Source of the DNA: Cytobacillus sp. NCCP-133
Lineage (GTDB): Bacteria > Bacillota > Bacilli > Bacillales > Cytobacillaceae
Assembly (NCBI RefSeq): GCF_026011715.1
Contig: NZ_BRVM01000021.1
Location: 1-61,920 of the forward strand
Length of the DNA stretch: 61,920 bases
Direction: 5' to 3'
Both the position numbers and the translations under genes were made by a program. The notes under the pieces are model-generated. The model saw only the letters and a list, made by a program, of their open reading frames with translations. It searched no databases and had not been told where the DNA came from. Each line of letters opens with the position of its first letter. Within the stretch, counting starts at the first letter, position 1. Positions 1-8,689 of the stretch are shown one piece after another.

Positions 1-78
1 AACGACACTACCAGTGTCTTGTATTTCATTTAAAAAGCTTAACTAAATAATATCTCAGGCCCCATCTAAAATATAGGT
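1..78. other. Left flank outside the transposon
   Basis: No gene is visible. There is a short perfect hairpin at 4-18 (arms GACACT/AGTGTC) followed by a T-rich stretch, which could be the terminator of a plus-strand gene lying outside the window. A second imperfect hairpin (arms around 63-68 and 76-84) runs into the GGGG tip of the transposon. Confidence 0.3.
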
Positions 79-184
79 GGGGTCTATTTGACGCTTACCC
101 AACAAAACGCGGAAAACATACGCTAAGCAAATTTCGACATGAATAAAGCCGATTTTTCCTACGTTAAGGAACCATCGGCTTTAA
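79..184. repeat. Left terminal and subterminal inverted repeat of the transposon
   Basis: The stretch 99-127 is identical to the complement of the right end. Similarity continues to about 180 with few mismatches. Positions 147-184 form a strong hairpin (AAAGCCGAT/ATCGGCTTT) whose loop side contains ACGTTAAGG, a near copy of the end motif ACGCTAAG. The outermost 20 bp (79-98) do not match the other end except for the GGGGTC tip. Confidence 0.85.
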
Positions 185-319
185 ATTTATTGAATAAGAG
201 GTCTGAGTGAACCTAAATTTGCTAATCACTTCGTATTGAAAGTATATTCTTCAAGAAAATTAATATGTTCACATCCTAATGGTAGCAATAGGATTTAAAA
301 TCAAGACATTGATAGACCA

Positions 320-799
320 TTATTCCAAATTCCATATTTCATTTGCCTTGGAAATTAATTTTTCTATTTCATCCTTGTTTTCCTCCACTTGCTGGACAGC
401 AACCTTATCTTCTTTATCTATGGGTTTCATATTTTCATCAACGTAAATTTCAAATACTTCGCCATCATTTTGTAATCGAATTCCGTATTCATAACCACCG
501 AACAATAGAGGCCATATAATCAAACCATCCATACTATTTGTTTTAGCAACCCCTAGATTGCCTGTGAAATGTAAATACCCTGGCTTTTTAACATTGTAAA
601 GATAATCATCTTTTTCCTTGACGTGTACACCAAATTCATTTTTAGGTATTACTTCTACAAATTTATGATATTTAATCGTTGTTATCAAAAACCAGCTTAT
701 ATTCCAAATTACAAAAATTGAAACAACGAATATAATAATGTTTTTCAAACTAATATTCTTTATAAATTCACCTTTCTTAATAAATTCACTTTTTATCAT
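320..799 (-). CDS. Small single-pass membrane protein of the bacteriocin operon
   Basis: A 159-residue protein I do not recognise as a named family. Residues about 18-42 are a hydrophobic helix (IIIFVVSIFVIWNISWFLIT) and the rest is a polar, probably extracytoplasmic domain. Its ATG overlaps the stop of the ABC ATPase gene by 4 bp, so it is the last, translationally coupled gene of the operon. By position it may be an accessory to immunity or to the ABC transporter, but this is inferred only from coupling. Low G+C like the rest of the cargo. Confidence 0.7.
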   Translation of the reverse strand: MIKSEFIKKGEFIKNISLKNIIIFVVSIFVIWNISWFLITTIKYHKFVEVIPKNEFGVHVKEKDDYLYNVKKPGYLHFTGNLGVAKTNSMDGLIIWPLLFGGYEYGIRLQNDGEVFEIYVDENMKPIDKEDKVAVQQVEENKDEIEKLISKANEIWNLE

Positions 800-1404
800 A
801 AATTTACCACCCTACTACCTTGTTTTTTAATCTCCTCATCATGTGTAACAAGTATAATAGTCTTACCCTGTTTATTAAGTTGTTTTAATATGTTGAGTAC
901 TGTTTCTGCATTATCCTTATCAAGAGAGCCTGTAGGTTCATCAGCCAGTATAATTTCACACTTTTTGAGCATTAATCTGGCCAAAGCTACCCTTTGTTGC
1001 TCTCCGCCAGATAGTGTATATACCTTTTTGTTTAATTTTTCATTTAATCCTACAATTCTTAGAGCTTCTTCTATTGATAAGTTAGTCTTACAGTCTTTGC
1101 GAATCAGTTTTAAATTCTCTTTGACAGTTTTATTATCAACAAGTGCGAAATTTTGAAATAAAAACCCGATTTTTGTCCTGAAATAATTTAAATGGTTTCT
1201 TTTATTTTTTATATCAATACCGTTTACTGTAATTTCACCAATGTCTATCTTTTCAATGGCTCCTATCATATTGAGTAATGTTGTTTTACCACAACCACTT
1301 GGACCTGAAAATATCACAAAATCTCCATCATCTATAGTTAAATTAAAATTCGAAAATAATATTTTTTCATCAAATTTTTTCGTTAATTTTTTTATTTCTA
1401 TCAT
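796..1404 (-). CDS. ABC transporter ATP-binding protein, lactococcin 972 system type
   Basis: A 202-residue ABC ATPase. Walker A GPSGCGKT is at residues 34-41, signature LSGGEQQRV at 131-139, Walker B IILADEP at 151-157 and the H-loop THDEE near 187. It resembles the MacB/LolD-type ATPases found beside lactococcin 972-like peptides. The ATG overlaps the stop of the DUF1430 protein gene, and a GGAGG ribosome binding site lies just upstream. It would power the DUF1430 membrane partner in self-immunity or peptide handling; the exact role in this family is not settled. Confidence 0.85.
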   Translation of the reverse strand: MIEIKKLTKKFDEKILFSNFNLTIDDGDFVIFSGPSGCGKTTLLNMIGAIEKIDIGEITVNGIDIKNKRNHLNYFRTKIGFLFQNFALVDNKTVKENLKLIRKDCKTNLSIEEALRIVGLNEKLNKKVYTLSGGEQQRVALARLMLKKCEIILADEPTGSLDKDNAETVLNILKQLNKQGKTIILVTHDEEIKKQGSRVVNL

Positions 1405-3377
1405 ATATTTCCTCCTTTCAATATTGTTTGTATTTTTGCATTCTCAACTTTCCGAATATAAAACCAAATAACCAATAATTCCAATACTAGGATAATAATT
1501 CCTCCGAAGACCAGATATCCAGGATCTTCTAAATTTATAAGGATAGCAGCAATAAACGATGATACTATACTTAACATTGTCGTAATAACTGTAATTAAAA
1601 TTATTTTTCTATTTTTCTCAAAAATACTATATCCCATTACTTTTTTTATAGAAAGTTCAATAGCGTTGACCTCGTATTCCATTTTGATAATAGAACTTAT
1701 AATTATGAGTTCTAACAACAATACCAAAATACTAAAAATAAAATTGATATATAGAACTCTTTTTACGTTTGTCCATTTATTATTGTAACTTTCTAAAACA
1801 TTCGTTTTGGAAACAATTTGGTTTGTCAAATCATATTCTTTTACAAATTGATTAAAGTCACCATCGTTGGATATTTTATACATAACCTCATGTACAAATC
1901 CAATTTTTTGAGAGTCGCTTTCAATCTGGTTTCCTATTTCTTTTGCATTAATATTGTTATAAATAATTATTGGATTTTCAACAAATTTACTTCCGTTCAT
2001 GTGATTCTCATCTATTGAAATTATATCAACATTATCTTCATAATAAATAACATCATAGTCATAACTAAAATTATTACCGTAGTAGAATTTTACTGCTCCA
2101 TTTAATTCAGTATTAGATATTGAACCGTCAGACATGCGCTTGGGTAAAATAAAGTAAATATCCTTATTTAAAGAATGGTCCTTTAATTCCTTTATTTCGG
2201 TTGATAAATAATCAAAAGAATTTTTATTTGCTAATATACCTTTTCCATTTAATAAACCATCTGTGCTAGCTAATAAAGTTGCGTCATATTTTTCAAAGAA
2301 TTCTCTATAAAAAGTTGCTTGTACCTTTGCACTGTCAGAAAGTACATTAGACATTGATCCGTCGATATTAAGATGGGGTTTATATTCTAATCGAGTATAA
2401 TAATAGTCACTGAATCCTTCAAAAAATGATTTCTGCTTATAAAATTTGTATGATTCAAAAATTAATGCCAAATTACTCGATATTATTAAAATAGTAGTTA
2501 TTGTCGTTATAAATTTTAAGCTGTAATTCAGTGATAATATCTTTTTAGAGCCTTTAACATTAGAAAAAACTTCTTTTAGGTTATAAAAATACATATTTAA
2601 ATACAACAATCCATTAGCAAATAATAAGATTATAAATGAAGTCAAGGATATTTCGAACATAAAAAATGCATTTGTAAATTTTGATAGCATATATAATATT
2701 ATGGAAAACAATAAAATGAACACTATAGAATCAATGAGAATATTTCTCCAAATGATTTTACTAATTCTTTCGCCCATTGAAACCCGGATGAGACTTTCCT
2801 TTTTCTGTAAAACTATGTCATAAAACGATAATACTAAGATTATACTGTTCATGAGTATCCAGATTGCCATCGTGTTTTTCTTCGATTCGTTACTAAAATA
2901 ACCTTCTTGAGGATGATTACCGGCATATTTATCAATCAATTCCATTTTAAATTGATGCACTTGTTCGTTATTACCAATAACATAAAAATCATGTATTTTA
3001 TCTATTCCAGAAATGCTTTTTATATCATTAAATGTAAAATTAAGTTGCCCTAAAAAAAGACTCGTATATTTTCTATCATATATATTTAAGTTGTCATTTA
3101 TGTATTCTTCTACTCCATTAGTTCCATAAATATCGTATTCTGTATAAAAAGTACTACGGGGGGATCTTATGAAAGTAAATACTTTTACTTCACTATGATT
3201 CGCTGAATCAAGTATATCGTTAATCATTTCTTCTTCAGTTATATTCGGTTGTATATACAATGTTGTATTATCAAATTCAGTATAAAAATTATCTAAACGA
3301 AAGATATGACTTTCACCTATAATTAGTATACCGATCAGAAGAATACAAAAACTAATTATATACTTAATTGCTTTCAA
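1401..3377 (-). CDS. Bacteriocin-associated integral membrane protein (DUF1430 type)
   Basis: A 658-residue protein with an N-terminal membrane helix (about 5-22), an extracytoplasmic region, a block of helices around 170-310, a second large loop and four C-terminal helices (about 545-645). This layout and its place between a lactococcin 972-like gene and an ABC ATPase match the bacteriocin-associated membrane proteins thought to provide immunity. The start is TTG at 3375-3377, chosen because GGAGGGG lies seven bases upstream. It follows the bacteriocin gene after an 82 bp gap containing a weak stem-loop, so it may be expressed below the peptide gene. Confidence 0.8.
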   Translation of the reverse strand: MKAIKYIISFCILLIGILIIGESHIFRLDNFYTEFDNTTLYIQPNITEEEMINDILDSANHSEVKVFTFIRSPRSTFYTEYDIYGTNGVEEYINDNLNIYDRKYTSLFLGQLNFTFNDIKSISGIDKIHDFYVIGNNEQVHQFKMELIDKYAGNHPQEGYFSNESKKNTMAIWILMNSIILVLSFYDIVLQKKESLIRVSMGERISKIIWRNILIDSIVFILLFSIILYMLSKFTNAFFMFEISLTSFIILLFANGLLYLNMYFYNLKEVFSNVKGSKKILSLNYSLKFITTITTILIISSNLALIFESYKFYKQKSFFEGFSDYYYTRLEYKPHLNIDGSMSNVLSDSAKVQATFYREFFEKYDATLLASTDGLLNGKGILANKNSFDYLSTEIKELKDHSLNKDIYFILPKRMSDGSISNTELNGAVKFYYGNNFSYDYDVIYYEDNVDIISIDENHMNGSKFVENPIIIYNNINAKEIGNQIESDSQKIGFVHEVMYKISNDGDFNQFVKEYDLTNQIVSKTNVLESYNNKWTNVKRVLYINFIFSILVLLLELIIISSIIKMEYEVNAIELSIKKVMGYSIFEKNRKIILITVITTMLSIVSSFIAAILINLEDPGYLVFGGIIILVLELLVIWFYIRKVENAKIQTILKGGNI

Positions 3378-3417
3378 AAAGACCCCTCCGTAGTTTTGGG
3401 TTCATAATATTTTACTA

Positions 3418-3439
3418 GAAAAATCTATATTTTATATAG
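3418..3439 (-). terminator. Weak stem-loop between bacteriocin and downstream genes
   Basis: Arms CTATAT/ATATAG (3425-3439) followed on the minus strand by ATTTTTC. It is A+T-only and so weak, which suits partial termination that keeps the membrane/ABC genes below the peptide gene. Confidence 0.35.
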
Positions 3440-3459
3440 TGTTATCGAATCAATACCTA

Positions 3460-3813
3460 TTAATAAGTTATGCTATATTCAACATATGAACCTTTATGAG
3501 TAACCTCTATTTTAGCCCAAGACTTAGAGCCGGCATTTTTTGAGTAAGCACCATTACCATTACTAACTGTAGCAGTATGGTCATAATTAGAATGCGTGGT
3601 ATGAGTGTAATCCTCATCAATCCAGTCGGTATTAAATCCATAATTCATAAGCCAAGTCGAATTCGTACCACTAGCAGATAATGACCAAGACTTTGTAAAA
3701 GATTTTCCACTACTATTTTTAGTTACAGTTGCTGCATCTGCTGCAGATGGAATTACTAAACTTGAAGATAATAGTCCTAAAGCTAATGAAGTATTTAAAA
3801 ATAACTTTTTCAT
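3460..3813 (-). CDS. Lactococcin 972 family bacteriocin precursor
   Basis: A 117-residue secreted peptide precursor. The start is ATG 3813 because TCCTCC on the plus strand at 3821-3826 gives a GGAGGAG site; a longer in-frame extension lacks one. Residues 1-27 are a Sec signal peptide (MKK, hydrophobic core, AADA before the cleavage). The mature part is about 90 residues, rich in Ser, Thr, Asn, Trp and Tyr and without cysteine, with the alternating polar/aromatic pattern of this family. Lactococcin 972 itself acts on lipid II at the septum; whether this one does is unknown. The mature peptide is longer than the 66 residues of lactococcin 972. It is the first gene of the operon, followed by the DUF1430 and ABC genes. 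Confidence 0.85.
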   Translation of the reverse strand: MKKLFLNTSLALGLLSSSLVIPSAADAATVTKNSSGKSFTKSWSLSASGTNSTWLMNYGFNTDWIDEDYTHTTHSNYDHTATVSNGNGAYSKNAGSKSWAKIEVTHKGSYVEYSITY

Positions 3814-3839
3814 AATTTTCTCCTCCGATTGTTTAAAAT

Positions 3840-3905
3840 TTGTTCTACGCATTTTAAGTATTGATAGGTATTTCGTTTTGTAATCGTTTACTTACGATTT
3901 AAAGA
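3840..3905 (-). promoter_or_regulatory. Putative promoter/operator region of the bacteriocin operon
   Basis: Upstream of the peptide gene is a palindrome GTAATCGTTTAC (3880-3891) overlapping TCGTTTACTTACGA (3885-3898). On the minus strand TTACAA is followed after 17 bp by a poor -10 (TACTTA). A 10-bp sequence (ATAGGTATTT, 3860-3869) recurs inverted just past the stop codon at 3451-3460. Suggestive only. Confidence 0.25.
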
Positions 3906-4330
3906 TAAACAACTCCTTTTTAGGCTAAATTTGACCATTTACTTTGTTAGTCTTAGTGTTAAGCTTATACTAAGACTCTATGTAAAAGGGTCTTGCCGGG
4001 ACCACATCAGGGGTCACTCGCCAAAAGTATCCCCCTGGTGCGGTCTTCTATTATAAACAGCCAGACCCAAAAACATCAGCTGCTTATAACCCATTTACTT
4101 ATATGAACTTTTTGGATTTACAGAGGTTTCGAAAACCTCTATATGATAAATTCTTCGGAATATTTACAAATTCCTTTTTATTCTTAAAATAATTGTAATT
4201 TTTCTGTAAAAATTGTTATTACTTGGTTTTTCTCAAATCAATCTGAGTTAAAAGAACTATTCTTAAAAGAGAGATGATGTTACTAGTCTCTAAAATAGAT
4301 ACTGAACTTCATTCTTACCCCTTAATTCTT
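3906..4330. other. Non-coding stretch inside the transposon
   Basis: No convincing coding region. A G+C-richer island at about 3988-4052 contains GGGGTC and CCCC segments that can fold back on each other, unlike its A+T-rich surroundings. It could be a remnant of another element's end, but I cannot identify it. Confidence 0.3.
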
Positions 4331-4503
4331 TTACCTTTGGCAGAAAGTTGTTTTTGACAATTTAGCTTTCTTCAATGCCTCGACAGCAGAGATTACTTTT
4401 TTTCTATTGATTATATGCTCGTACAAATTCAGTGTAATAACGGCCTTGGGACGGCCTAAATGCTTTCCTTTAGCTTTCGCAGCCTGTATGCTTAAGCTTG
4501 TCT
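4331..4503 (-). pseudogene. Serine resolvase C-terminal remnant
   Basis: Reading the minus strand from about 4503 to the TAA at 4331-4333 gives AAKAKGKHLGRPKAVIT followed by EALKKAKLSKTTF. This is the characteristic tail of a serine resolvase: the basic linker GRPKA and the helix-turn-helix ending in SKTTFY. The frame is blocked by a TAG just upstream and no catalytic domain is present. It is a fragment of a second resolvase, opposite in orientation to the intact tnpR, and suggests that the cargo was assembled from more than one element. Confidence 0.75.
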
Positions 4504-4670
4504 AATTTTACTGTCAATACATTCTTTGTAGTTGCATTAATCAAAAACATGCTCATGCTCTTATTCTAAGTTGCCTTGAGTTCGCATAATTCATTAATTT
4601 TTTTGTGATTTTTTCACATCAACTTATACCCTCTTATGGTTTCCTTAGTGTTGGAATACAGATAATAAAA

Positions 4671-4715
4671 AAAGTCCAGTTTCTTAATTTTCAATACTGA
4701 GAAACTGGGCTTTTA
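4671..4715. terminator. Strong bidirectional stem-loop
   Basis: Arms AAAGTCCAGTTTCT (from 4671) and AGAAACTGGGCTTT pair over about 14 bp with A/T runs on both sides. It separates the decayed resolvase and cargo from the tnpR side. Confidence 0.6.
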
Positions 4716-4879
4716 ATATTGGATTTTCCTTACCGTTGTAAATCGGCATTTTCTTGACGCTGCCCCTCGATAAGACTTTCCTACTTTAGAAATCCTTAAT
4801 TTATTTAGTATTAATAATGTCTGTTTATAAGTATTGCGTTAATTTTGTCCATTGCTACTCAGACCTCATTTTGTATTTT

Positions 4880-5045
4880 ATGTTCAAAAAGTCATCAATT
4901 TCTGAACACACAAATTTTAAAATAGTTTTCTAGCTTTCTATCTTCAATGGTTGTTCATAAACTCTGTAAACAAATCTATGTTCAGATATTACCCATTACA
5001 TTAAGTTATGTTACGATAAAAACAGAATAATCAAAAAAGGGTGAA
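4880..5045. other. Putative resolution site (res) upstream of tnpR
   Basis: This A+T-rich 170 bp stretch precedes tnpR, where Tn3-family elements keep res, and contains partly symmetric segments such as around ATGTTACGATAAAAACA (5008-5024). The three subsites cannot be set by eye; the call rests on position. Confidence 0.3.
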
Positions 5046-5049
5046 GTGA

Positions 5050-5604
5050 ATGAAGGTAGGATATGCGCGTGTTTCCACAGGCGTTCAAAATTTAGATTTA
5101 CAATTGGATGCGCTTAAAGAACATGGCTGTGAAGAAATATTTACAGATAAGATTAGTGGGGCTAGAGATAAACGGCAAGGTTTAGAAGATGCTCTCCGTT
5201 TTGTTCGATCTGGTGATATTTTAGTAGTTTGGCGTTTGGACCGATTAGGGAGAAATATGCAGCATCTTATTAAGATAGTCAATGACCTTAATGATCGGGG
5301 AGGTAGTTTTCATAGTTTGCAAGAAAACATTACGATGGACAAGGCTAGTGCCACAGGACAGCTTATGTTTCATCTCTTTGCTGCCTTTGCCGAATTTGAA
5401 CGCAATCTTATTCAAGAACGCTCGGCAGCCGGACGTGCCGCCGCAAGAGCCAGAGGGCGCTTGGGGGGAAGACCGGAGAAGTTGGATAAGAAAGAGTTAG
5501 AAATACTAAAGACACTGGTGGCAAGTGGAACACCTATTACAGATATTGCTCAGATGTGGGGTGTTTCCCGAACAACCATTTATCGATATCTAGAAAAGAA
5601 ATAA
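5050..5604 (+). CDS. tnpR: TnpR serine resolvase
   Basis: A 184-residue serine site-specific recombinase that resolves transposon cointegrates. The N-terminal catalytic domain begins MKVGYARVSTGVQN with the nucleophilic Ser at residue 9 and carries the arginine-rich WRLDRLGRN segment. The long E helix contains FAEFERNLIQERSAAGRAAA, and the linker is RGRLGGRP. The C-terminal helix-turn-helix (ITDIAQMWGVSRTTIYRYL) covers residues about 162-181. Ribosome binding site AAGGGTGAAG lies upstream. It is complete and 22 bp upstream of tnpA in the same direction. Confidence 0.95.
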   Translation: MKVGYARVSTGVQNLDLQLDALKEHGCEEIFTDKISGARDKRQGLEDALRFVRSGDILVVWRLDRLGRNMQHLIKIVNDLNDRGGSFHSLQENITMDKASATGQLMFHLFAAFAEFERNLIQERSAAGRAAARARGRLGGRPEKLDKKELEILKTLVASGTPITDIAQMWGVSRTTIYRYLEKK

Positions 5605-5626
5605 ATTAAACTTATGAAGGGATGGG

Positions 5627-8590
5627 GTGGAAATGGCATCGAGAGGGAAAGAATTACTAACTGCTGATCAAAGAGCCGAATTTGTAAAAATACCTGCTGA
5701 TATGACTGAACGGGAACTAGAAACCTATTATACTTTTTCACAATTTGACCTAGAAATTATTAAACGGCATAGAAGAGATCATAATCGTTTAGGATTTGCT
5801 GTGCAGTTATGTGTTTTGCGCTATCCTGGGTGGTCTCTTTCAGATGTTGAACCTATTCCTGATTATGTCATTCAATACATAGCAAGACAAATAGATGCTA
5901 ATCCTGATTCGTTTTCCTTGTATGCAAAACGTGATCCAACTAAACATGAACATATGGAAGAAATTCGGCAAGTTTATGGATACCAGAATTTTTCTGCAAG
6001 TAAATATCGGGAGGTAGCTCAGTATCTTTTGAGCCATGCCCTTCAAAATGGCAATTCCATGTATCTCCTTCGAACGGCTCAAGAAGCATTGAGAAATCGA
6101 AAGACCATCCTCCCCGGCATGACGACAATAGAGCGAATGGTGTGGGAAACTCGTCGGAGGGCAGAGGAAAGGATTTTTAAAACTTTAACTAGTTCTCTTG
6201 CACATTGGCAAAAACAAAAACTGGATGCACTTATTGATCCGTTTTCGGAAAGCAGAAAAACTCCATTAGCATGGTTGCGTGAACTTCCCGGCCAATCATC
6301 ACCGGAAGCCTTTTTGAAGGTAATAGAACGTTTGCAATATATTCGAGATTTGAAGTTGCCTACAAACGCACATGAAGTTCATCCAAATCGACTCCTTCAA
6401 TTATCCCGTATTGGAGCACGTTATGAACCTCATTCATTTCGGAGGTTTAAGGACAATAAGAAATACGCTATTCTTGTGGCTTACCTTGTGACTCTTAGTC
6501 AGGATTTAATTGACCAGGCAATTGAAATTCATGATCGACAAATGATGATCTTGCAGTCAAAAGGTCGAAAAACACAAGAAGAAATGCAGAGAGAAAATGG
6601 AAAAGCAGTTAATGAAAAGGTTGTTCATTTTGCGGATATCGGGGCAGCACTGATTCAAGCACGGGATGAAGGACTTGATCCATTTAGCACCTTTGAAAAG
6701 ATTATGCCTTGGGATCAAATCGTTACTTCTGTTGAAGAAGCAAAAAAGCTTGCACGGCCGATGGATTATGATTATCTTGACTTGCTTGAGAATCGATTTT
6801 CTTATTTGAGAAAGTATACCCCTACCCTTATTAAATCATTAGAATTTCGTTCTACAAAAGCAGCTGAACCATTATTAAATGCATTAAAAACATTGAACGA
6901 AATGAATAAATCAGGAAAAAGAAAAGTTCCAGAAGGAGCTCCGTTAGATTTTGTTCCAAAACGCTGGAAAAAGCATGTGTATGATGAGGAGGGAACCATT
7001 AATCGACATTACTATGAGATGGCAGCCCTAACGGAATTAAGAAACCATATTCGTTCAGGTGATGTATCTGTAATTGGTAGTAGACTTCATAAAGACTTTG
7101 AGGAGTATCTTGTTCCTAAAAATGAATGGAAAACAACTAGGTTAACAGAAACCAGACTGGCAGTTCGTTCATCGGCGGAGGAATACCTTAAGGAAAGAAG
7201 AAACGCTCTAGATCAACGCCTGACATGGGTTTCAAATAATATCGATAGTCTTGAAGGAGTAAATATTGATAAAACTAGGCTAAGAGTGGACCGTTTGGAA
7301 AAGGGTACGCCGGAAGAAGCACGAAATTTCAGTTTATCCTTATATAATATGCTGCCACGAATTAAACTTACGGATTTATTAATGGAGGTAGCTCACTGGA
7401 CCGGGTTTGATGAAATGTTGATACATGCTTCAACCAATCGCCCTCCAAAGGGAGAAGAGAAAGTTGTTCTTATGGCTGCACTCATGGCAATGGGAACCAA
7501 TATTGGATTGACGAAAATGGCAGATGCTACCCCTGGAATTACCTATCATCAGATGGCTAATACCACACAATGGCGCTTATATGATGATGCTATAAATAAA
7601 GCTCAGGCAATTTTGGTAAATTTCCAACATAAGCTTACGCTGTCATCTTATTGGGGAGATGGCAGCACCTCATCATCAGACGGAATGCGTGTGCAAGTGG
7701 GTGTCTCATCTCTACATGCTGAATCCAATCCGCATTACGGTACCGGAAAAGGAGCAACGATTTATCGTTTTACCAGTGATCAATTCTCCTCTTTTTATAC
7801 AAAAGTCATTAATACCAATGCAAGAGACGCTGTACATGTCATCGATGGGTTGCTTCATCACGAAACAGAATTAAATATTGAGGAGCATTACACAGATACG
7901 GCTGGCTATACTGACTTAGTCTTTGGTTTAAGCCATTTACTAGGATTTCGTTTTGCACCACGGCTTCGTGATTTAGCTGATGCCAAATTATACACGATTC
8001 AAAAGCCGAGTGAATTCCCCAGTCTAGAAAATTTACTGCGTGGAAGAATCAATACAAAGATTATTCAAGAAAATTTTGATGACGTACTCCGTTTAGCCCA
8101 CTCTATTCGAGAAGGAAAAGTGTCCGGGTCACTTATAATGGGGAAATTAGGATCCTACGCAAGGCAAAATAAACTAGCTACTGCTTTACGTGAAATGGGA
8201 AGAATCGAAAAGACCAATTTTATTTTGGATTACATATCTAATGAAACCTTACGTCGTCGTGTTCAGCGAGGATTAAATAAAGGTGAAGCAATGAATGGTC
8301 TTGCAAGAGCTTTATTCTTCGGAAAACGCGGGGAACTACGGGAAAGAGGAATACAAGATCAGCTTCAGCGTGCAAGTGCTTTAAATATTATCATAAATGC
8401 TATTAGCTTATGGAACACAGTATATCTTACAGAAGCAGTAAAATTGCTCAAAGAAAAGGGAACATTACGAGAGGACTTACTAAAACATATTTCACCATTA
8501 GGTTGGGAACACATTAATTTTCTTGGAGAATACACTTTTGATACGAAAAAAGTAGCGAGCTTGAATTCACTACGTCCCCTTATCCAATAA
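5627..8590 (+). CDS. tnpA: Tn3-family transposase TnpA
   Basis: A 987-residue transposase, full length for the family (about 960-1000). The N-terminal region has the DUF4158-like DNA-binding segment (residues about 5-170). The catalytic core shows YWGDGSTSSSDG (Asp about 678), HYTDTAGYTD (Asp about 757) and a downstream Glu in REMGRIEKT (about 856-860), in line with a DDE nuclease. The GTG at 5627 has AAGG about six bases upstream; an ATG six bases later (5633) is an alternative start. The gene ends 4 bp before the right subterminal hairpin, which also serves as its terminator. No frameshift is seen, so transposition functions look intact. Confidence 0.95.
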   Translation: MEMASRGKELLTADQRAEFVKIPADMTERELETYYTFSQFDLEIIKRHRRDHNRLGFAVQLCVLRYPGWSLSDVEPIPDYVIQYIARQIDANPDSFSLYAKRDPTKHEHMEEIRQVYGYQNFSASKYREVAQYLLSHALQNGNSMYLLRTAQEALRNRKTILPGMTTIERMVWETRRRAEERIFKTLTSSLAHWQKQKLDALIDPFSESRKTPLAWLRELPGQSSPEAFLKVIERLQYIRDLKLPTNAHEVHPNRLLQLSRIGARYEPHSFRRFKDNKKYAILVAYLVTLSQDLIDQAIEIHDRQMMILQSKGRKTQEEMQRENGKAVNEKVVHFADIGAALIQARDEGLDPFSTFEKIMPWDQIVTSVEEAKKLARPMDYDYLDLLENRFSYLRKYTPTLIKSLEFRSTKAAEPLLNALKTLNEMNKSGKRKVPEGAPLDFVPKRWKKHVYDEEGTINRHYYEMAALTELRNHIRSGDVSVIGSRLHKDFEEYLVPKNEWKTTRLTETRLAVRSSAEEYLKERRNALDQRLTWVSNNIDSLEGVNIDKTRLRVDRLEKGTPEEARNFSLSLYNMLPRIKLTDLLMEVAHWTGFDEMLIHASTNRPPKGEEKVVLMAALMAMGTNIGLTKMADATPGITYHQMANTTQWRLYDDAINKAQAILVNFQHKLTLSSYWGDGSTSSSDGMRVQVGVSSLHAESNPHYGTGKGATIYRFTSDQFSSFYTKVINTNARDAVHVIDGLLHHETELNIEEHYTDTAGYTDLVFGLSHLLGFRFAPRLRDLADAKLYTIQKPSEFPSLENLLRGRINTKIIQENFDDVLRLAHSIREGKVSGSLIMGKLGSYARQNKLATALREMGRIEKTNFILDYISNETLRRRVQRGLNKGEAMNGLARALFFGKRGELRERGIQDQLQRASALNIIINAISLWNTVYLTEAVKLLKEKGTLREDLLKHISPLGWEHINFLGEYTFDTKKVASLNSLRPLIQ

Positions 8591-8593
8591 AAT

Positions 8594-8638
8594 ACAGCCG
8601 ATTCTTCCTTAGCGTAGGGAAAATCGGCTTTTTTCATG
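8594..8638 (+). terminator. tnpA terminator within the right subterminal repeat
   Basis: Hairpin with arms AGCCGAT/ATCGGCT and inner TTCC/GGGAA followed by TTTTTT. It is the inverted copy of the hairpin at 147-184, so both transposon ends carry a transcription stop. The loop side has CTTAGCGTAG, a near copy of the terminal motif. Confidence 0.85.
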
Positions 8639-8686
8639 TCGAAATTTGCTTAGCGTATGTTTTCCGCGTTTTGTTGGTGGGACCCC
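8594..8686. repeat. Right terminal and subterminal inverted repeat of the transposon
   Basis: 8649-8686 is a 38-bp end from CTTAGCGTATG to ACCCC, and the similarity to the left end continues inward through the hairpin at 8594-8638. The last 9 bp (TGGGACCCC) differ from the corresponding positions on the left. Confidence 0.85.
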
Positions 8687-8689
8687 TGG

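Larger units (their letters stand above)
79..8686. mobile_element. Tn3-family transposon carrying a lactococcin 972-type bacteriocin locus
   Basis: The element is bounded by inverted ends. The left end ends in ACGCTAAG at 127 and the right end is its complement starting at 8649. Between them lie four minus-strand bacteriocin genes, a decayed resolvase, and plus-strand tnpR and tnpA reading toward the right end. Right end to CTTAG is exactly 38 bp and starts with GGGG, typical of Tn3-family elements. On the left the matching GGGG lies 11 bp farther out, at 79, so the tips are not symmetrical. No 5-bp target duplication is apparent (TAGGT versus TGGAA). The cargo is more A+T-rich than the chromosome to the right. 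Membership of the cargo rests on its position between the ends. Confidence 0.85.

Noticed and set aside
3988..4052. Possible extra Tn3-type end or riboswitch in the G+C-rich patch within the transposon
   Set aside because: GGGGTC and CCCC segments are present, but no ACGCTAAG-type end or known aptamer pattern follows.
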